Positions 9,266-17,835 of a DNA stretch of 64,000 bases are shown here, one piece after another. The notes under the pieces were generated by a model that did no database searches, was not told the origin of the DNA, and worked only from the letters and a program-made list of their open reading frames with translations. Position 1 is the first letter of the stretch. Each line of letters starts with the position of its first letter. Where the stretch lies: NCBI RefSeq assembly GCF_000371785.1, contig NZ_AQUI01000002.1:4947352-5011351 (forward strand). Direction: 5' to 3'. The position numbers and the translations under genes are program-made. Source of the stretch: Actinopolyspora halophila DSM 43834 (GTDB lineage: Bacteria; Actinomycetota; Actinomycetes; Mycobacteriales; Pseudonocardiaceae).

Positions 9266-10561
9266 TCAAGCAGTCGCTTCGCCCGACCAGGGGCTCTCCC
9301 TGAAGGACTTCCGCGCCCGGAGATAGGTCTCCAGCAGCGATTCGGTGGTGCGCTGCCAGGAGAAACGCGCGGCTTCGTCCGGAGCCGCCGCACCGAGCCG
9401 ATCACGCAGCCCGGGATTCCACACCAGCGAAGAGAGCACATCGGCCCAGTCCGCCGGGGCGTGCCCCTCGACCAACCGGCCCGACACCCCGTCGGACACG
9501 GCCACCGACAGCCCGCCCACGGCTGCGGCGACCACGGGGGTTCCACAGGCCTGAGCCTCCAGCGCGACGAGCCCGAAGGACTCGTTGTAACTGGGCACAG
9601 CCACCAGATCGCTGGCGCGGTACACGGCCACCAGGTCCTGCCCCCACTGCGGGGGCGAAAAGCGAACCACGTCCGCGATACCGAGCGTCTCGGCCAGCTG
9701 CTCCATGGCCTCCGGACGTTCGGTGCCGTTGCCGGAGGGGCCGCCCACCATCAGCACGCGGAGCACGGGACGCAGCTCGGGGCAGCGGCCGAGGAGCTCG
9801 GCTACCGAGCGCAACAGCACATCCGGCCCCTTAAGCGGCTGCACCCGTCCCACGAAGGTGAGCACCACCGAGTCGGCTTCCAGCCCCAACCTATCCCGTG
9901 CGGCGCCGCGGTCCCCCGGAGTGAAACGCTCCAGGTCCACCCCGGGCGGGACCACCGCGACATCGGCGGGGTCGGCCTCGTAACGCGTGACGAGCTCCCG
10001 CGCCTCGGTCTCGGTGTTGGCCACGAGGCGGTCGGCATCGGCCACGACCTGTTCCTCGCCCACCACACGCACACTCGGCTCGGGCTTGTCGCCCTCGGCC
10101 AGGGCCGCGTTCTTCACCTTGGCCAGGGTGTGCGCGGTGTGCACGAGCGGAACACCCCAACGTTCCCGCGCCAGCCAGCCGACCTGCCCGGACAACCAGT
10201 AGTGCGAGTGCACGACGTCGTAGTAACCGGGCTCCTGGCGTGCCTCCACGCGCAGCGCCCCCGCGCCGAAAGTGCACAGCTGCGCGGGGAGATCGTTCTT
10301 GTCCAGTCCTTCGAACGGCCCGGCCACGATGTTGCGCACGGTCACTCCCGGCGCCAACTCGGCGACCGGGGGAATCTCCGAGGAAGTGGCCCGGGTGAAG
10401 ATCTCGACCTCGGTACCCAGCTGCGCCATTCGCCGTGCCGTCTGTGCGATATAGACGTTCATCCCGCCCGCATCACCGGTTCCCGGCTGTTCCAGCGGTG
10501 AGGTGTGCAACGAGAACACGGCGACACGGCGCGGGCGCATCGGAAGTCTGCTGGAATTCAT
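9266..10561 (-). CDS. mshA: D-inositol-3-phosphate glycosyltransferase MshA
   Basis: First committed enzyme of mycothiol synthesis, joining UDP-GlcNAc to 1L-myo-inositol 3-phosphate. The 431-residue GT4 protein has the N-terminal MshA pattern [19 protein letters not shown] (residues about 19-37), the acceptor-site region [10 protein letters not shown], the donor-domain entry [12 protein letters not shown], and the EX7E element [18 protein letters not shown] (near residue 332). Length is normal for actinobacterial MshA (about 430-480). Start is ATG 10561 with a weak ribosome site; ATG 10540 is an alternative. Presence of mshA supports an actinobacterial host that uses mycothiol as its main thiol. 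Confidence 0.95.
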   Translation of the reverse strand: MNSSRLPMRPRRVAVFSLHTSPLEQPGTGDAGGMNVYIAQTARRMAQLGTEVEIFTRATSSEIPPVAELAPGVTVRNIVAGPFEGLDKNDLPAQLCTFGAGALRVEARQEPGYYDVVHSHYWLSGQVGWLARERWGVPLVHTAHTLAKVKNAALAEGDKPEPSVRVVGEEQVVADADRLVANTETEARELVTRYEADPADVAVVPPGVDLERFTPGDRGAARDRLGLEADSVVLTFVGRVQPLKGPDVLLRSVAELLGRCPELRPVLRVLMVGGPSGNGTERPEAMEQLAETLGIADVVRFSPPQWGQDLVAVYRASDLVAVPSYNESFGLVALEAQACGTPVVAAAVGGLSVAVSDGVSGRLVEGHAPADWADVLSSLVWNPGLRDRLGAAAPDEAARFSWQRTTESLLETYLRARKSFRESPWSGEATA

Positions 10562-10753
10562 CTACTGCTCATCGCAAGTTCGTCGTGTGCGCCCGAGACC
10601 TTCGGGCCCACGCAACCACGACGCCTCACCGCTCGGAAACATTCCGAGATGCACGCAACAACGGGGCCGAGAAGATGCACGCGAACTCGCACGTGTCCCC
10701 GCGCAACGACATGACCAGCTAAGACCGCTGGAGCTCACTTCAACACACCGAAA

Positions 10754-10769
10754 AGTGATCTAAATCACT
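10754..10769. promoter_or_regulatory. Crp/GlxR-type palindrome upstream of mshA
   Basis: A perfect palindrome AGTGATCTAAATCACT. Its core GTGA-N6-TCAC with central TA fits the actinobacterial Crp/GlxR consensus TGTGA-N2-TA-N2-TCACA except for the outermost bases. It lies about 190 bp upstream of the mshA start and 100 bp beyond the end of the L,D-transpeptidase gene. Binding by a cAMP-receptor protein is an inference; no regulator gene of that type is in the window. Confidence 0.4.
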
Positions 10770-10797
10770 CGGAGTTGTCCGGTCCCGGTGACCACGC

Positions 10798-10829
10798 CGG
10801 GTGGAACGCTGCGCGCGGCGTTCCACCCG
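10798..10829 (-). terminator. Terminator-like hairpin after the L,D-transpeptidase gene
   Basis: A perfect 12-bp stem (CGGGTGGAACGC with GCGTTCCACCCG) and an 8-base loop, 40 bp past the transpeptidase stop on its strand. There is no T-run afterwards, so it would be an I-shaped actinobacterial terminator. Confidence 0.55.
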
Positions 10830-10868
10830 CCTCAGCTCTCAGCTGGAAACCGCTCAGGGAGGGCACCT

Positions 10869-12050
10869 TCACAGCGCCGACTTCTGCTTCCACTGCTGCC
10901 AGTTCAGCATCCAGTCGTAGACCGCGTACTTCGGAGGCATCCGGGTACCGGAGCCGGTCACCTCGACCGGGTCCCCGATCAGCGCGCTCTGGAAGTACTC
11001 CTTGGCATCGGCGTTGGTGAGGTTCACACAACCGTGCGAGGTGTTCCGGCTGCCGATGTTCGCCCGGTTGTTCTCGTTCTCGTGAATGAACTCACCGTGA
11101 TTGGAGATCCGCACGGCCCACTTCTTCTTCACATCGGTGTAGCCGTACTGCGGGTTGTCCATGATCTCGACGGGGTGCTTGGCCATCACGGTGTACGTGC
11201 CCTCGTGCGTGTGCAGATCCGGGTTGGACGGCTTGCCGTAGCTGGCCGGGTAGTTGGCGATCTCCTCACCGTCGCGGACCACACGCATCCGGTGCTCGCC
11301 CACCTCGGCCTTGACCACCTGGGAACGGCCGATCTCGAACTCGCTCGTGAGGTCGACCTTGCCGTAGTTGCCCCCGCCGTAGTCGATCCCGTACAACGGC
11401 GCGTCGACACTCACCTGGGTGTGCGCGGGCCAGTACTCCTTCGGGCGCCAGTCGACCTGCTTGTCGTTGAGCCACGCCCAGGCCCCCTCGACGGACTTCG
11501 ACGTCTGCACATCGAGGGCACGCTGCACGGCCGCCTTGTTCTGCACGGGGGCGTCGAACTTGATGCTGATCGGCATCGCGACGCCGACCGTCTTGTCGTC
11601 GATCGGATTCACGGTGGCCCGCACCACGCTCTGCGGGGAGACCGTCTGGAAGTCGCCCCGCACCGGAGCCGTGTCGCCCCCGGAACCGACCGCCTTCCCC
11701 GACCACTCGTACTCAGTGTCGTAGCCGAGCGGCTCGGTGGCCTTCCAGGTGCTCCCGTCCTCGGCGAGCTCGCCCTCGACCTGCTCCCCGTCACCGTTGA
11801 CCAGCGAAACGTCGCGCAGCTTCCCGTTCTCGACCGCGACCTTGATCGGGTCCTTCGGGTTGACCCCGTCCGCACCGCTCTTCGGCTCAACGGAAACCGC
11901 CGGTTCCGCGGCACCGTCATCGTCCCCATCGGTGCTGCTGGCCCCTCCGCTCGCTCCCGCGCACCCGGAGACCAGCAACAACGCCGCCAGCACCACCACC
12001 AGTGCTCCCCCTGGCGAGCGCATCAGCGAACCGTTCACCCTAGTGGCCAC
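10869..12050 (-). CDS. L,D-transpeptidase lipoprotein (LprQ/LdtMt5-like)
   Basis: Cell-wall enzyme forming 3-3 peptidoglycan cross-links on the outer face of the membrane. The N-terminal signal peptide ends in a lipobox LVSGC near residue 32, so the mature protein is probably lipid-anchored. A Ser/Asp/Gly-rich linker follows, then Ig-like immunoglobulin domains (two repeats around VSVEPKSGADGV and VNPIDDKTVGV), then a C-terminal YkuD domain with catalytic motif NTSHGCVNL near residue 335 and the upstream His in HGEFIHEN. Start chosen at GTG 12050, which has GAGG five bases upstream; ATG 12023 is possible. Same place as Rv0483 (lprQ) near murB. 393 residues. Confidence 0.9.
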   Translation of the reverse strand: MATRVNGSLMRSPGGALVVVLAALLLVSGCAGASGGASSTDGDDDGAAEPAVSVEPKSGADGVNPKDPIKVAVENGKLRDVSLVNGDGEQVEGELAEDGSTWKATEPLGYDTEYEWSGKAVGSGGDTAPVRGDFQTVSPQSVVRATVNPIDDKTVGVAMPISIKFDAPVQNKAAVQRALDVQTSKSVEGAWAWLNDKQVDWRPKEYWPAHTQVSVDAPLYGIDYGGGNYGKVDLTSEFEIGRSQVVKAEVGEHRMRVVRDGEEIANYPASYGKPSNPDLHTHEGTYTVMAKHPVEIMDNPQYGYTDVKKKWAVRISNHGEFIHENENNRANIGSRNTSHGCVNLTNADAKEYFQSALIGDPVEVTGSGTRMPPKYAVYDWMLNWQQWKQKSAL

Positions 12051-12140
12051 TCCTACCTCAATCCATCGCCCGCGTAAACGCGTTTCACCTCTCTGTCCAG
12101 AATGACGCTCGGCGAGCACACAGGATGCCCGACAACCAGG

Positions 12141-12154
12141 TGTGACGCATCACA
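12141..12154. promoter_or_regulatory. Inverted repeat in the divergent transpeptidase/SDR promoter region
   Basis: TGTGA-CGCA-TCACA, perfect 5-bp arms with a 4-base spacer, about midway between the divergent starts at 12050 and 12205. The spacer is two bases shorter than a Crp site, so the binding protein is unknown. Position suggests it could control either gene. Confidence 0.3.
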
Positions 12155-12204
12155 TCTGCCCGTTCCTTCGGCTGCGTCTCTTGCTTCCGCGCGACAATCG
12201 TGAC

Positions 12205-12993
12205 GTGAGTACCGAGCCGACAGCGACGACAACGGGAAACACCTCCGGCAGGCAGCACCGCGGAGTGGCGGTGGTCACCGGAGCCAGTTCCGGAATCGGC
12301 GCGGCGACCGCCCGCGCCCTCGCCTCCGAAGGCTTCCACGTGATCCTCGGTGCCCGACGGGTCGAGCGGCTCCGGGAGCTGGCCGCCGAGACCGGCGGCA
12401 CCGCGGTGCCCCTGGACGTCACCGACGAGGACTCGGTGAACTCCTTCGTCGAACAGGTGCCCACCTGCCGGGTCCTGGTCAACAACGCGGGCGGCGCCAA
12501 GGGGAGCGCTCCGGTGGCGGAGTCCAGCGAAGAGGACTGGCGCTGGATGTGGGAGACCAACGTCCTCGGTACGCTCCGGCTCACGAAGGCGCTGCTGCCC
12601 AAGCTGGTCGACTCGGGCAACGGCCACGTCATCACCATCACTTCCGTGGCCGCCCTGGAGACCTACGACAACGGCTCCGGCTACACCTCGGCCAAACACG
12701 CCGAGGCCGCCCTGCATCGCACGCTGCGCGGGGAGCACCTGGGAGAACCGGTTCGGTTCACCGAGGTCGCCCCCGGACTGGTCGAAACCGAGTTCTCCGA
12801 GGTCCGCTACGGCGGCGACACCGAACGCGCCGCCGCCGTCTACCGGGGACTCACCCCGCTGTCCTCGGAGGACGTCGCCGATGTGATCTCCTTCGCGGCC
12901 ACGCGCCCCGAACATGTCAACCTGGACCAGATCGTGCTCAAGCCACGCGATCAGGCCTCCGCCACGCGCGCCCACCGTGTTCATGACTCATGA
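12205..12993 (+). CDS. SDR family NAD(P)-dependent oxidoreductase (Rv0484c-like)
   Basis: A classical short-chain dehydrogenase of 262 residues. Cofactor motif TGASSGIG is at about residues 26-33, the NNAG motif near 98, a catalytic Ser region TITSVAALE and the catalytic YTSAK (Tyr and Lys) near 164. ARRVERL after strand 2 suggests NADP(H) use. The sequence resembles the YdfG/3-hydroxy acid dehydrogenase group; the substrate is not known. Start is GTG 12205, which gives a short low-complexity leader. It is divergent from the L,D-transpeptidase gene, matching Rv0484c next to Rv0483. A dispersed repeat begins just after its stop. Confidence 0.88.
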   Translation: MSTEPTATTTGNTSGRQHRGVAVVTGASSGIGAATARALASEGFHVILGARRVERLRELAAETGGTAVPLDVTDEDSVNSFVEQVPTCRVLVNNAGGAKGSAPVAESSEEDWRWMWETNVLGTLRLTKALLPKLVDSGNGHVITITSVAALETYDNGSGYTSAKHAEAALHRTLRGEHLGEPVRFTEVAPGLVETEFSEVRYGGDTERAAAVYRGLTPLSSEDVADVISFAATRPEHVNLDQIVLKPRDQASATRAHRVHDS

Positions 12994-12997
12994 CGGT

Positions 12998-13085
12998 CTT
13001 TGCGTGGGTGGTCGGGTAGCCGTCACGTGAGTCGGCGCCTTGCGACGTTGGGCCGCTGGTGAGTAACCACCTACGCGGCGAGCGG
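12998..13085 (+). repeat. Dispersed intergenic repeat, copy near 13.0 kb
   Basis: Begins four bases after the SDR stop codon. 12998-13014 is identical to 55482-55498 (17 bases). 13020-13043 is identical to the reverse complement of 22222-22245 (24 bases). 13031-13085 aligns with 55731-55786, including the shared TTGGGCCGCTGG. It fills the gap between two convergent genes and could also act as their terminator region. Confidence 0.75.
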
Positions 13086-13088
13086 AGT

Positions 13089-14111
13089 TCAGCGCGCGTA
13101 CTCGTCGTACGCGCGCAGCCTGCGGAACGTGACGGCCAGCTCCAGATCGAGCTCGGCCAGCACATCGGATATGGGGCAGGCGTAGCCGACGGTCCCGTCA
13201 CGGCTCCCGGCGACGTGCAAGCCGACCACCCGACCGTCACCGTTCACCAGCACGGCACCGGCGTCCCCCGCGCCTGCGAACGGCTGGTCCTCGGCGGCAC
13301 TCACCTTGAGCTGCTCCCGCAGCACCCGCACGCCGAGCGCGGCCCCGTGATCCACCCGGACCGTGACGTCGTTGGACGTGATCGTGGCGCAGGTGAGCCC
13401 GGTGCCGAATCCGCTCTTGCGCACGAACTCGCCCGGTTCCGCACTGCCCTGCCCGGTTACCGACCCGACACCGGGGATCAGGCAACAACGGTCCAAAGCC
13501 CCCGCGATCGTCACCGCGGCGGCGTCCACGCGACCGGACAGGGCGGCCCGTGACAGATCGGCGTACTCCCGTCCGGAGTGGGGATCCAGCATCGCGTCAC
13601 CCACCGACCAGGCATCGTCCATGCAGGCCACGTCGAAAGTGGTCAGTCCCATGGTGAGCACGCTCGCCCCGTGCCCGAACACGAGGGTCCCCAGGGTGCC
13701 GATCCGCCGACAGTCCCCCTCCACGGCGGCCTCCTCCGGCCCCACTGTGACCGGACGATGCGGAGTTATCCCCACCCCGCCGAACACGGTGGCGCTCTCC
13801 GCTGGGGCCAGCGGGGGCACGGGGTCGTCCAGCCTGTAGTGCGCGTGGTGCAGAGTCACCTCTTCTTCCACCACGTCGGTGGGTATGCCCAGTATGTTGG
13901 ACGGAACGCGCTCCGAACCGTCGATCCGCTCCCGCCGTTCCTTGCGGGGGACGGACACGACGATCGCCTGCTGTCCGGTTCCGCACCCTGCGGTTGTCTT
14001 CTCGCCGATGTCCACGGCGACCACCCCTGGGATGTCCAGCAGCTGGTCCTCGACCGCGCGCTTGACCGGGCGAATAACCGCTCGATCGCGTACTTCCCTG
14101 ACGCTAATCAT
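13089..14111 (-). CDS. Nal1-like trypsin-fold protein without protease residues
   Basis: A 340-residue protein resembling the Nal1/chymotrypsin-fold family. The N-terminal part has IPGVVAVDIGEK, AIVVSVPRKE and SNILGIPTDVVEEEV, the usual lead-in domain. The protease-like part begins at GTLGTLVFGHG (near residue 138) and includes KSGFGTGLT (about 237) and a GDAGAVLVN loop (about 288). Active members have GDSG at this loop and an NNHV-type His segment after the GTLG strand. Here the Ser is Ala and the His segment reads MGLTTFDVA, so catalysis is probably lost. Function is unknown; it may bind peptides or be structural. ATG 14111 start. Convergent with the SDR gene, and separated from murB by only 78 bp. 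Confidence 0.7.
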   Translation of the reverse strand: MISVREVRDRAVIRPVKRAVEDQLLDIPGVVAVDIGEKTTAGCGTGQQAIVVSVPRKERRERIDGSERVPSNILGIPTDVVEEEVTLHHAHYRLDDPVPPLAPAESATVFGGVGITPHRPVTVGPEEAAVEGDCRRIGTLGTLVFGHGASVLTMGLTTFDVACMDDAWSVGDAMLDPHSGREYADLSRAALSGRVDAAAVTIAGALDRCCLIPGVGSVTGQGSAEPGEFVRKSGFGTGLTCATITSNDVTVRVDHGAALGVRVLREQLKVSAAEDQPFAGAGDAGAVLVNGDGRVVGLHVAGSRDGTVGYACPISDVLAELDLELAVTFRRLRAYDEYAR

Positions 14112-14189
14112 GGCAGCCTCCGCCCACCATTTAACACGCAGGGTTAGGGTCTAGTCACGAAGAGTCACTCTTATGGTCGTAATGCGTAT

Positions 14190-15317
14190 TCATCGCAGCA
14201 GACAGTCCACCAAAACCGGCTCGGGGGCCAGTGACACGCCGAAGGACTCCCGCACTCCCGCACGAACTTCACCCGCGAGAGCGAGCAGGTCGGAGGTGCT
14301 CGCCGAACCGCGGTTGGTCAGCGCCAGAGTGTGCTTCGTGGACAGACCGACCCTGTTTCCCGGCCCGGCATACCCCTTCGCGAAACCCGCCCGCTCGATC
14401 AACCAGGCCGCGGACAGCTTCGTCTCCCCCGTTGAGGTGGAATAGCGGGGGATGCGCTGTTCACCGACCCGTTCTCCGATGACGCGCAGCACCTCGGGCA
14501 ACCGCTCGGCACCGACGATCGGGTTGATGAAGAACGAACCGGCGCTCCACGTGTCGTGGTCGAACTCGTCGAGGACCATGCCCTTGGAGCGCCGCAGCGC
14601 GAGCACTGCATCGCGCACCCGTTCCGCCGCGACCCGCTCACCGGCATCCGCTCCGAGGTTCTCGGCCAGCTCCCCGTAGCGGACCGGCTCGGACAGGCCG
14701 TCCGCGCGCAGTCGCAGGCGGACACGCAGCACCACGGCCGAGTCGGTGTGCTTGAGCACACTGGTGCGGTAGGCCAGCCCGAGCTCCGCGGCCGGAGCCG
14801 TGCGGACCTCACCGGTGACCCGGTCGAGCAGGTCAACCGAGATCAGCCTCTCGGAGATCTCGACCCCGTAAGCCCCCACGTTCTGGACCGGGGTGGCCCC
14901 GGTCAGCCCCGGGATGCCCGAAAGGCACTCCAGCCCGCCCAGACCACGGCGCACGCTGTCGGCCACGACCTCGTCCCAGTTCTCCCCCGCCTCGGCCGTC
15001 AGGCAGACGGTGTCCTCGGAGAGCCGCTCGTAGTTCAGCCCCGTGGTGGCCACGCGCACCACTCGGCCCTCGAACCCCTCGTCGGAGACGACCAGGTTCG
15101 AACCGCCGCCGAGCACCAGCAGGCGGATTCCCGAGCCGTCAGCGGCACGCACCCGCTCGACGAGCTCCTCCGCGCTCCAGGCAGTGCTCAGTTCCGCCGC
15201 GGGCCCACCGAGACGAAGCGTGGTGTGGTGGGCCAGCGAGCGGGCGTCCCCGACGGGGGCTCCGCCCGCGGGACCGGAACGGTCCACACCGTCGACGACG
15301 GACTCGCCCTCGGGCAT
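14190..15317 (-). CDS. murB: UDP-N-acetylmuramate dehydrogenase
   Basis: FAD enzyme reducing UDP-GlcNAc-enolpyruvate to UDP-MurNAc in peptidoglycan synthesis. In 375 residues: the FAD-binding motif LVLGGGSNLVVSDEGF (near 67-82), GLECLSGIPGLTGATPVQNVGAYG (near 125-148), the Ser-containing WSAGSFFINPIV (about 258), and KLSAAWLIERAGFKG-like KLSAAWLIERAGF (about 307). This is a type I MurB of the length seen in actinobacteria. ATG 15317 is chosen; GTG 15332 lies upstream. It is divergent from the DUF2505 gene with only 40 bp between starts, so the two promoters must overlap the coding ends. Confidence 0.95.
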   Translation of the reverse strand: MPEGESVVDGVDRSGPAGGAPVGDARSLAHHTTLRLGGPAAELSTAWSAEELVERVRAADGSGIRLLVLGGGSNLVVSDEGFEGRVVRVATTGLNYERLSEDTVCLTAEAGENWDEVVADSVRRGLGGLECLSGIPGLTGATPVQNVGAYGVEISERLISVDLLDRVTGEVRTAPAAELGLAYRTSVLKHTDSAVVLRVRLRLRADGLSEPVRYGELAENLGADAGERVAAERVRDAVLALRRSKGMVLDEFDHDTWSAGSFFINPIVGAERLPEVLRVIGERVGEQRIPRYSTSTGETKLSAAWLIERAGFAKGYAGPGNRVGLSTKHTLALTNRGSASTSDLLALAGEVRAGVRESFGVSLAPEPVLVDCLLR

Positions 15318-15357
15318 CGAACTGGAGGTCACGGTCGTCAACGGTAACCTGCCACGC

Positions 15358-15921
15358 ATGACACGCCGCATCGAGCACCGCAGCACGTCGCACCGTCCTG
15401 CGCGGCACATACACGCGGCGCTCGTCGACCCCGACTACCTCAGGGCCAGACTCACCGAGCTCGGCGGCGACGTGGCCGAACTGGTGTCCCACTCCGCCAC
15501 CGAGGAGGGAGTGCACTTCCGGACCCGCCAGCGGATCCCCGACCGGGACCTGCCCGCGGTGCTGCGGCCCGTCCTGCCCGGCAGCACGCTCCTGGAACGC
15601 AGCGAGACGTGGCGCGAGCGGGAGTCCGAGCACTTCGCCGGCGAGGTCGCCGCCATGCTGCGCGGGATCCCCGGTTCCACGACCGCTTCCCTGTGGCTGC
15701 GTGACCTGGAGGAGCACCACACCGAACACGCGGAACCCACCGCAGGTGTTCCGGAGTCGGGAAAACGCCCGGCCGTCAGCGAGTTCCTGCTTCAGGGCGA
15801 GATCGCGGTGAAACTACCGCTGCTCGCCGACAAACCGGAGGAACTGCTCGAGAGGTGGATGCGGACCCTGATCGAGCAGGAATGCGAGTTCACCCACCGC
15901 TGGCTGTCCGGAATCCGTTGA
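15358..15921 (+). CDS. DUF2505 domain-containing protein (Rv0481c-like)
   Basis: A 187-residue protein of the actinobacterial DUF2505 family (START/SRPBCC-like lipid-binding fold). Typical segments are an N-terminal strand with HSTSHRPA..., then a central RQRIPDRDLPAVLRPVLPG, a SETWRERESEHFAGE stretch and the C-terminal helix region LLERWMRTLIEQECEFTHRWL. Ligand and role are unknown. Head-to-head with murB exactly as Rv0481c-Rv0482. ATG 15358. Confidence 0.85.
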   Translation: MTRRIEHRSTSHRPARHIHAALVDPDYLRARLTELGGDVAELVSHSATEEGVHFRTRQRIPDRDLPAVLRPVLPGSTLLERSETWRERESEHFAGEVAAMLRGIPGSTTASLWLRDLEEHHTEHAEPTAGVPESGKRPAVSEFLLQGEIAVKLPLLADKPEELLERWMRTLIEQECEFTHRWLSGIR

Positions 15922-16044
15922 CCGGGTTGTCGCGGGTGGTCGCTTCGGTGCCCGCGCGCCGAAGCGGATCGAGCCGGGGACGGCAGAACGAGCAACATCC
16001 GGCAGGGCACCGCTCCGCGGGCACGGATGTTCCGACCCGGAAAG

Positions 16045-16602
16045 TCATCCCTCCGTGGTGGAGTCGAGCCCGGCCAGGACCTCGGCGCCTGCCAGCTCGA
16101 CGAGCACTTCGCCCGCGACGACGATCTTGCCCGAACGCAGGCCGCTGCCGACCACGACCGCCGGGGAGCTCGCCACTGCCCCGTCCAGCAGCACCGGCCA
16201 CTCGGACGGCAGACCGAACGGAGTGATCCCGCCGTAGGCCATGCCGGTCTCGCGCACCGTCTCCTCCTGCGGCGCGAAGGACGCCTTGCGCACGTCCAGC
16301 CTGCGCCGCACCGCACCGTTGACGTCGACCTTCCCGGTCGCAGGCACCAGGCAGGCCGCCCTGCGCCGCTCGCCCGCGCGCTTTCCCGTGGTGATCACGC
16401 AGTTGGCCGAGGCCTCCGAGGCCACGCCGTACTGCGCGCAGAAGGCGGCCGTGTCCGCGAAGTCCGGATCGATCTCGGCCACTCCCACCCGTTCCGGTGA
16501 TTCCAGCTTCAGCACCGATTCGGCCACGGGTGCGGCCAGCAGATCGAGCCGTTCCGGAGCGGGGCGCACGTCGAGGCTCGAGGAGATCTCCCACTCGGAC
16601 AT
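16045..16602 (-). CDS. YbaK/EbsC-type aminoacyl-tRNA deacylase-like protein
   Basis: A 185-residue YbaK/ProX-fold protein that probably hydrolyses mischarged tRNAs (family role: Cys-tRNAPro or Ala-tRNAPro editing). Visible family elements are the ANCVITTGK segment (N/C/V strand), the central RRRLDVRKASFAPQEE with the conserved Lys, TGMAYGGITPFGLP containing the GG-x-PFG loop, and the C-terminal VVVGSGLRSGKI. Start at ATG 16602 removes an arginine-rich upstream frame. Nearest same-strand neighbour is the alpha/beta hydrolase gene 148 bp upstream, so it may be its own unit. Exact tRNA specificity cannot be told from sequence. Confidence 0.85.
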   Translation of the reverse strand: MSEWEISSSLDVRPAPERLDLLAAPVAESVLKLESPERVGVAEIDPDFADTAAFCAQYGVASEASANCVITTGKRAGERRRAACLVPATGKVDVNGAVRRRLDVRKASFAPQEETVRETGMAYGGITPFGLPSEWPVLLDGAVASSPAVVVGSGLRSGKIVVAGEVLVELAGAEVLAGLDSTTEG

Positions 16603-16750
16603 GCCGAGAGCATAACGCGTCCCCGCGGACCGCCGGATCAGGTCGCGGGCCCGGCGATCCGTCCCGTTGCCCGGCGCGGTCTCACCGCACCGTTCCGGCA
16701 CGGCCGCACGACGAGAACAACGCGCTGCCTGGGCGCGGCCCGGCAGCACG

Positions 16751-17548
16751 TCAGGAGTTCAGGAAGTCACTCAGCGCACCGCGCAACTCCGCCCGGTGCG
16801 TCAGCATCGGCGCCGCCGAGTCGAACAGTTCGAGCCTGCCCTCCGGAAGGGTGGCGGCGAGCTGCTCGGCCACCTCGGAGTCGTGCAGCGGGTCCGCGGT
16901 CGCGCCCACCACGAGGACGGGGGAAGGAACGGCGGTCAGCGCGGAACGATCGGCGAGCGGCGCCCGGTGCGGCAGCGTCTCGAGGGCCGGACCGAGTCGC
17001 AGCAGGGTGGAGCTGCGCTGCTCGACGTGCTCATCGAACCCGGCTCCCTCCGGAAGTCCCCGACCGACGAGTTCGCGCAACCGGGCCCCTCCGTCCGCGG
17101 AGGCGGCCCGCACCCCGGAGGAGAGCTGTTCGAACACCTCGGTGACCGCCCCTCCCCTGGGCCGGTCGACGGCGGCTGGGAGCAGCAGGGCCAGCCGCTC
17201 GAAACGCCGGGGCTGTTCGGCGGCGATCCGGGTCAGCGCACCCGCTCCCAGCGAGACGCCGACCGCCCGCTCCGCGCCGACCCGATCGGCCACTTCCAGC
17301 ACGTCGGCGGCCACGTTCCCGTAGTCCCAGTAGTCCTCGTCCGGATCGGCGGCCGCACCGTGCCCCGGCAGGGTGAGCACCACTCTCGTGCCACGGACCC
17401 CGGACGCGGGGATACGGGCCTCGCCCTCCGTGGCTCCGAGGCCGTGCGCGACGAGCGTGACGGGGGATCCGCTGCCGTGGGCACGCCACCTGGTGCCCGA
17501 GGGCAGCACCCGGAGGTCCTCCTCGGATGTGCCGCTGCGCCCGCGCAC
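16751..17548 (-). CDS. Alpha/beta hydrolase
   Basis: A 265-residue alpha/beta hydrolase. The nucleophile elbow is VGVSLGAGAL (G-x-S-x-G, near residue 110), an acid residue is likely in VGATADPLHDS (near 225) and the catalytic His in PMLTHRAEL near the C-terminus. An oxyanion region is VAHGLGATEG. Substrate unknown. The GTG start at 17548 overlaps the TAG stop of the upstream DUF2516 gene, so the two are translationally coupled. Confidence 0.85.
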   Translation of the reverse strand: MRGRSGTSEEDLRVLPSGTRWRAHGSGSPVTLVAHGLGATEGEARIPASGVRGTRVVLTLPGHGAAADPDEDYWDYGNVAADVLEVADRVGAERAVGVSLGAGALTRIAAEQPRRFERLALLLPAAVDRPRGGAVTEVFEQLSSGVRAASADGGARLRELVGRGLPEGAGFDEHVEQRSSTLLRLGPALETLPHRAPLADRSALTAVPSPVLVVGATADPLHDSEVAEQLAATLPEGRLELFDSAAPMLTHRAELRGALSDFLNS

Positions 17549-17835
17549 TACCAGGAGCTGCCCTTCTGCACCTCGAGAACTCGGGGCCGCACGTCGACGA
17601 TGTAGACCAGAGCGGCGACGACACCGGCGATCCAGAAGATGGTCATGGGACCACCGCGCATGAGGATCAGGATCAGAGCTCCCGCACCGGTTATCCCGAG
17701 CCAGACGGGTTTGGACATCTTGTCCGCCGCCGTGAACGCGTCGGCCCGCTGCATCGCGGCGTGCCCGAAGGCGTACACCCCGAGCGGTATGCCCGCTATC
17801 CACAGAGCAGTGACGATCACCTGAGCGAGTAGCAC
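17548..17835 (-). CDS. DUF2516 family membrane protein (Rv0476-like)
   Basis: A 95-residue integral membrane protein. Three hydrophobic segments: the N-terminus (LLAQVIVTALWIAGIPLGVYAF), a middle one beginning VWLGITGAGA, and a C-terminal one beginning MTIFWIAGVV. A conserved loop reads AFTAADKMSKPVW, and the protein ends YIVDVRPRVLEVQ, the DUF2516 pattern. GTG 17835 is the likely start. Lies between hydrolase and hbhA-like genes as Rv0476 follows hbhA in mycobacteria. Function unknown. Confidence 0.85.
   Translation of the reverse strand: MLLAQVIVTALWIAGIPLGVYAFGHAAMQRADAFTAADKMSKPVWLGITGAGALILILMRGGPMTIFWIAGVVAALVYIVDVRPRVLEVQKGSSW

Noticed and set aside
15925-15970. Possible sixth copy of the dispersed repeat after the DUF2505 gene
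   Set aside because: Only loose similarity (a GGGTGGTCGC string) without an exact block of 14 or more bases.
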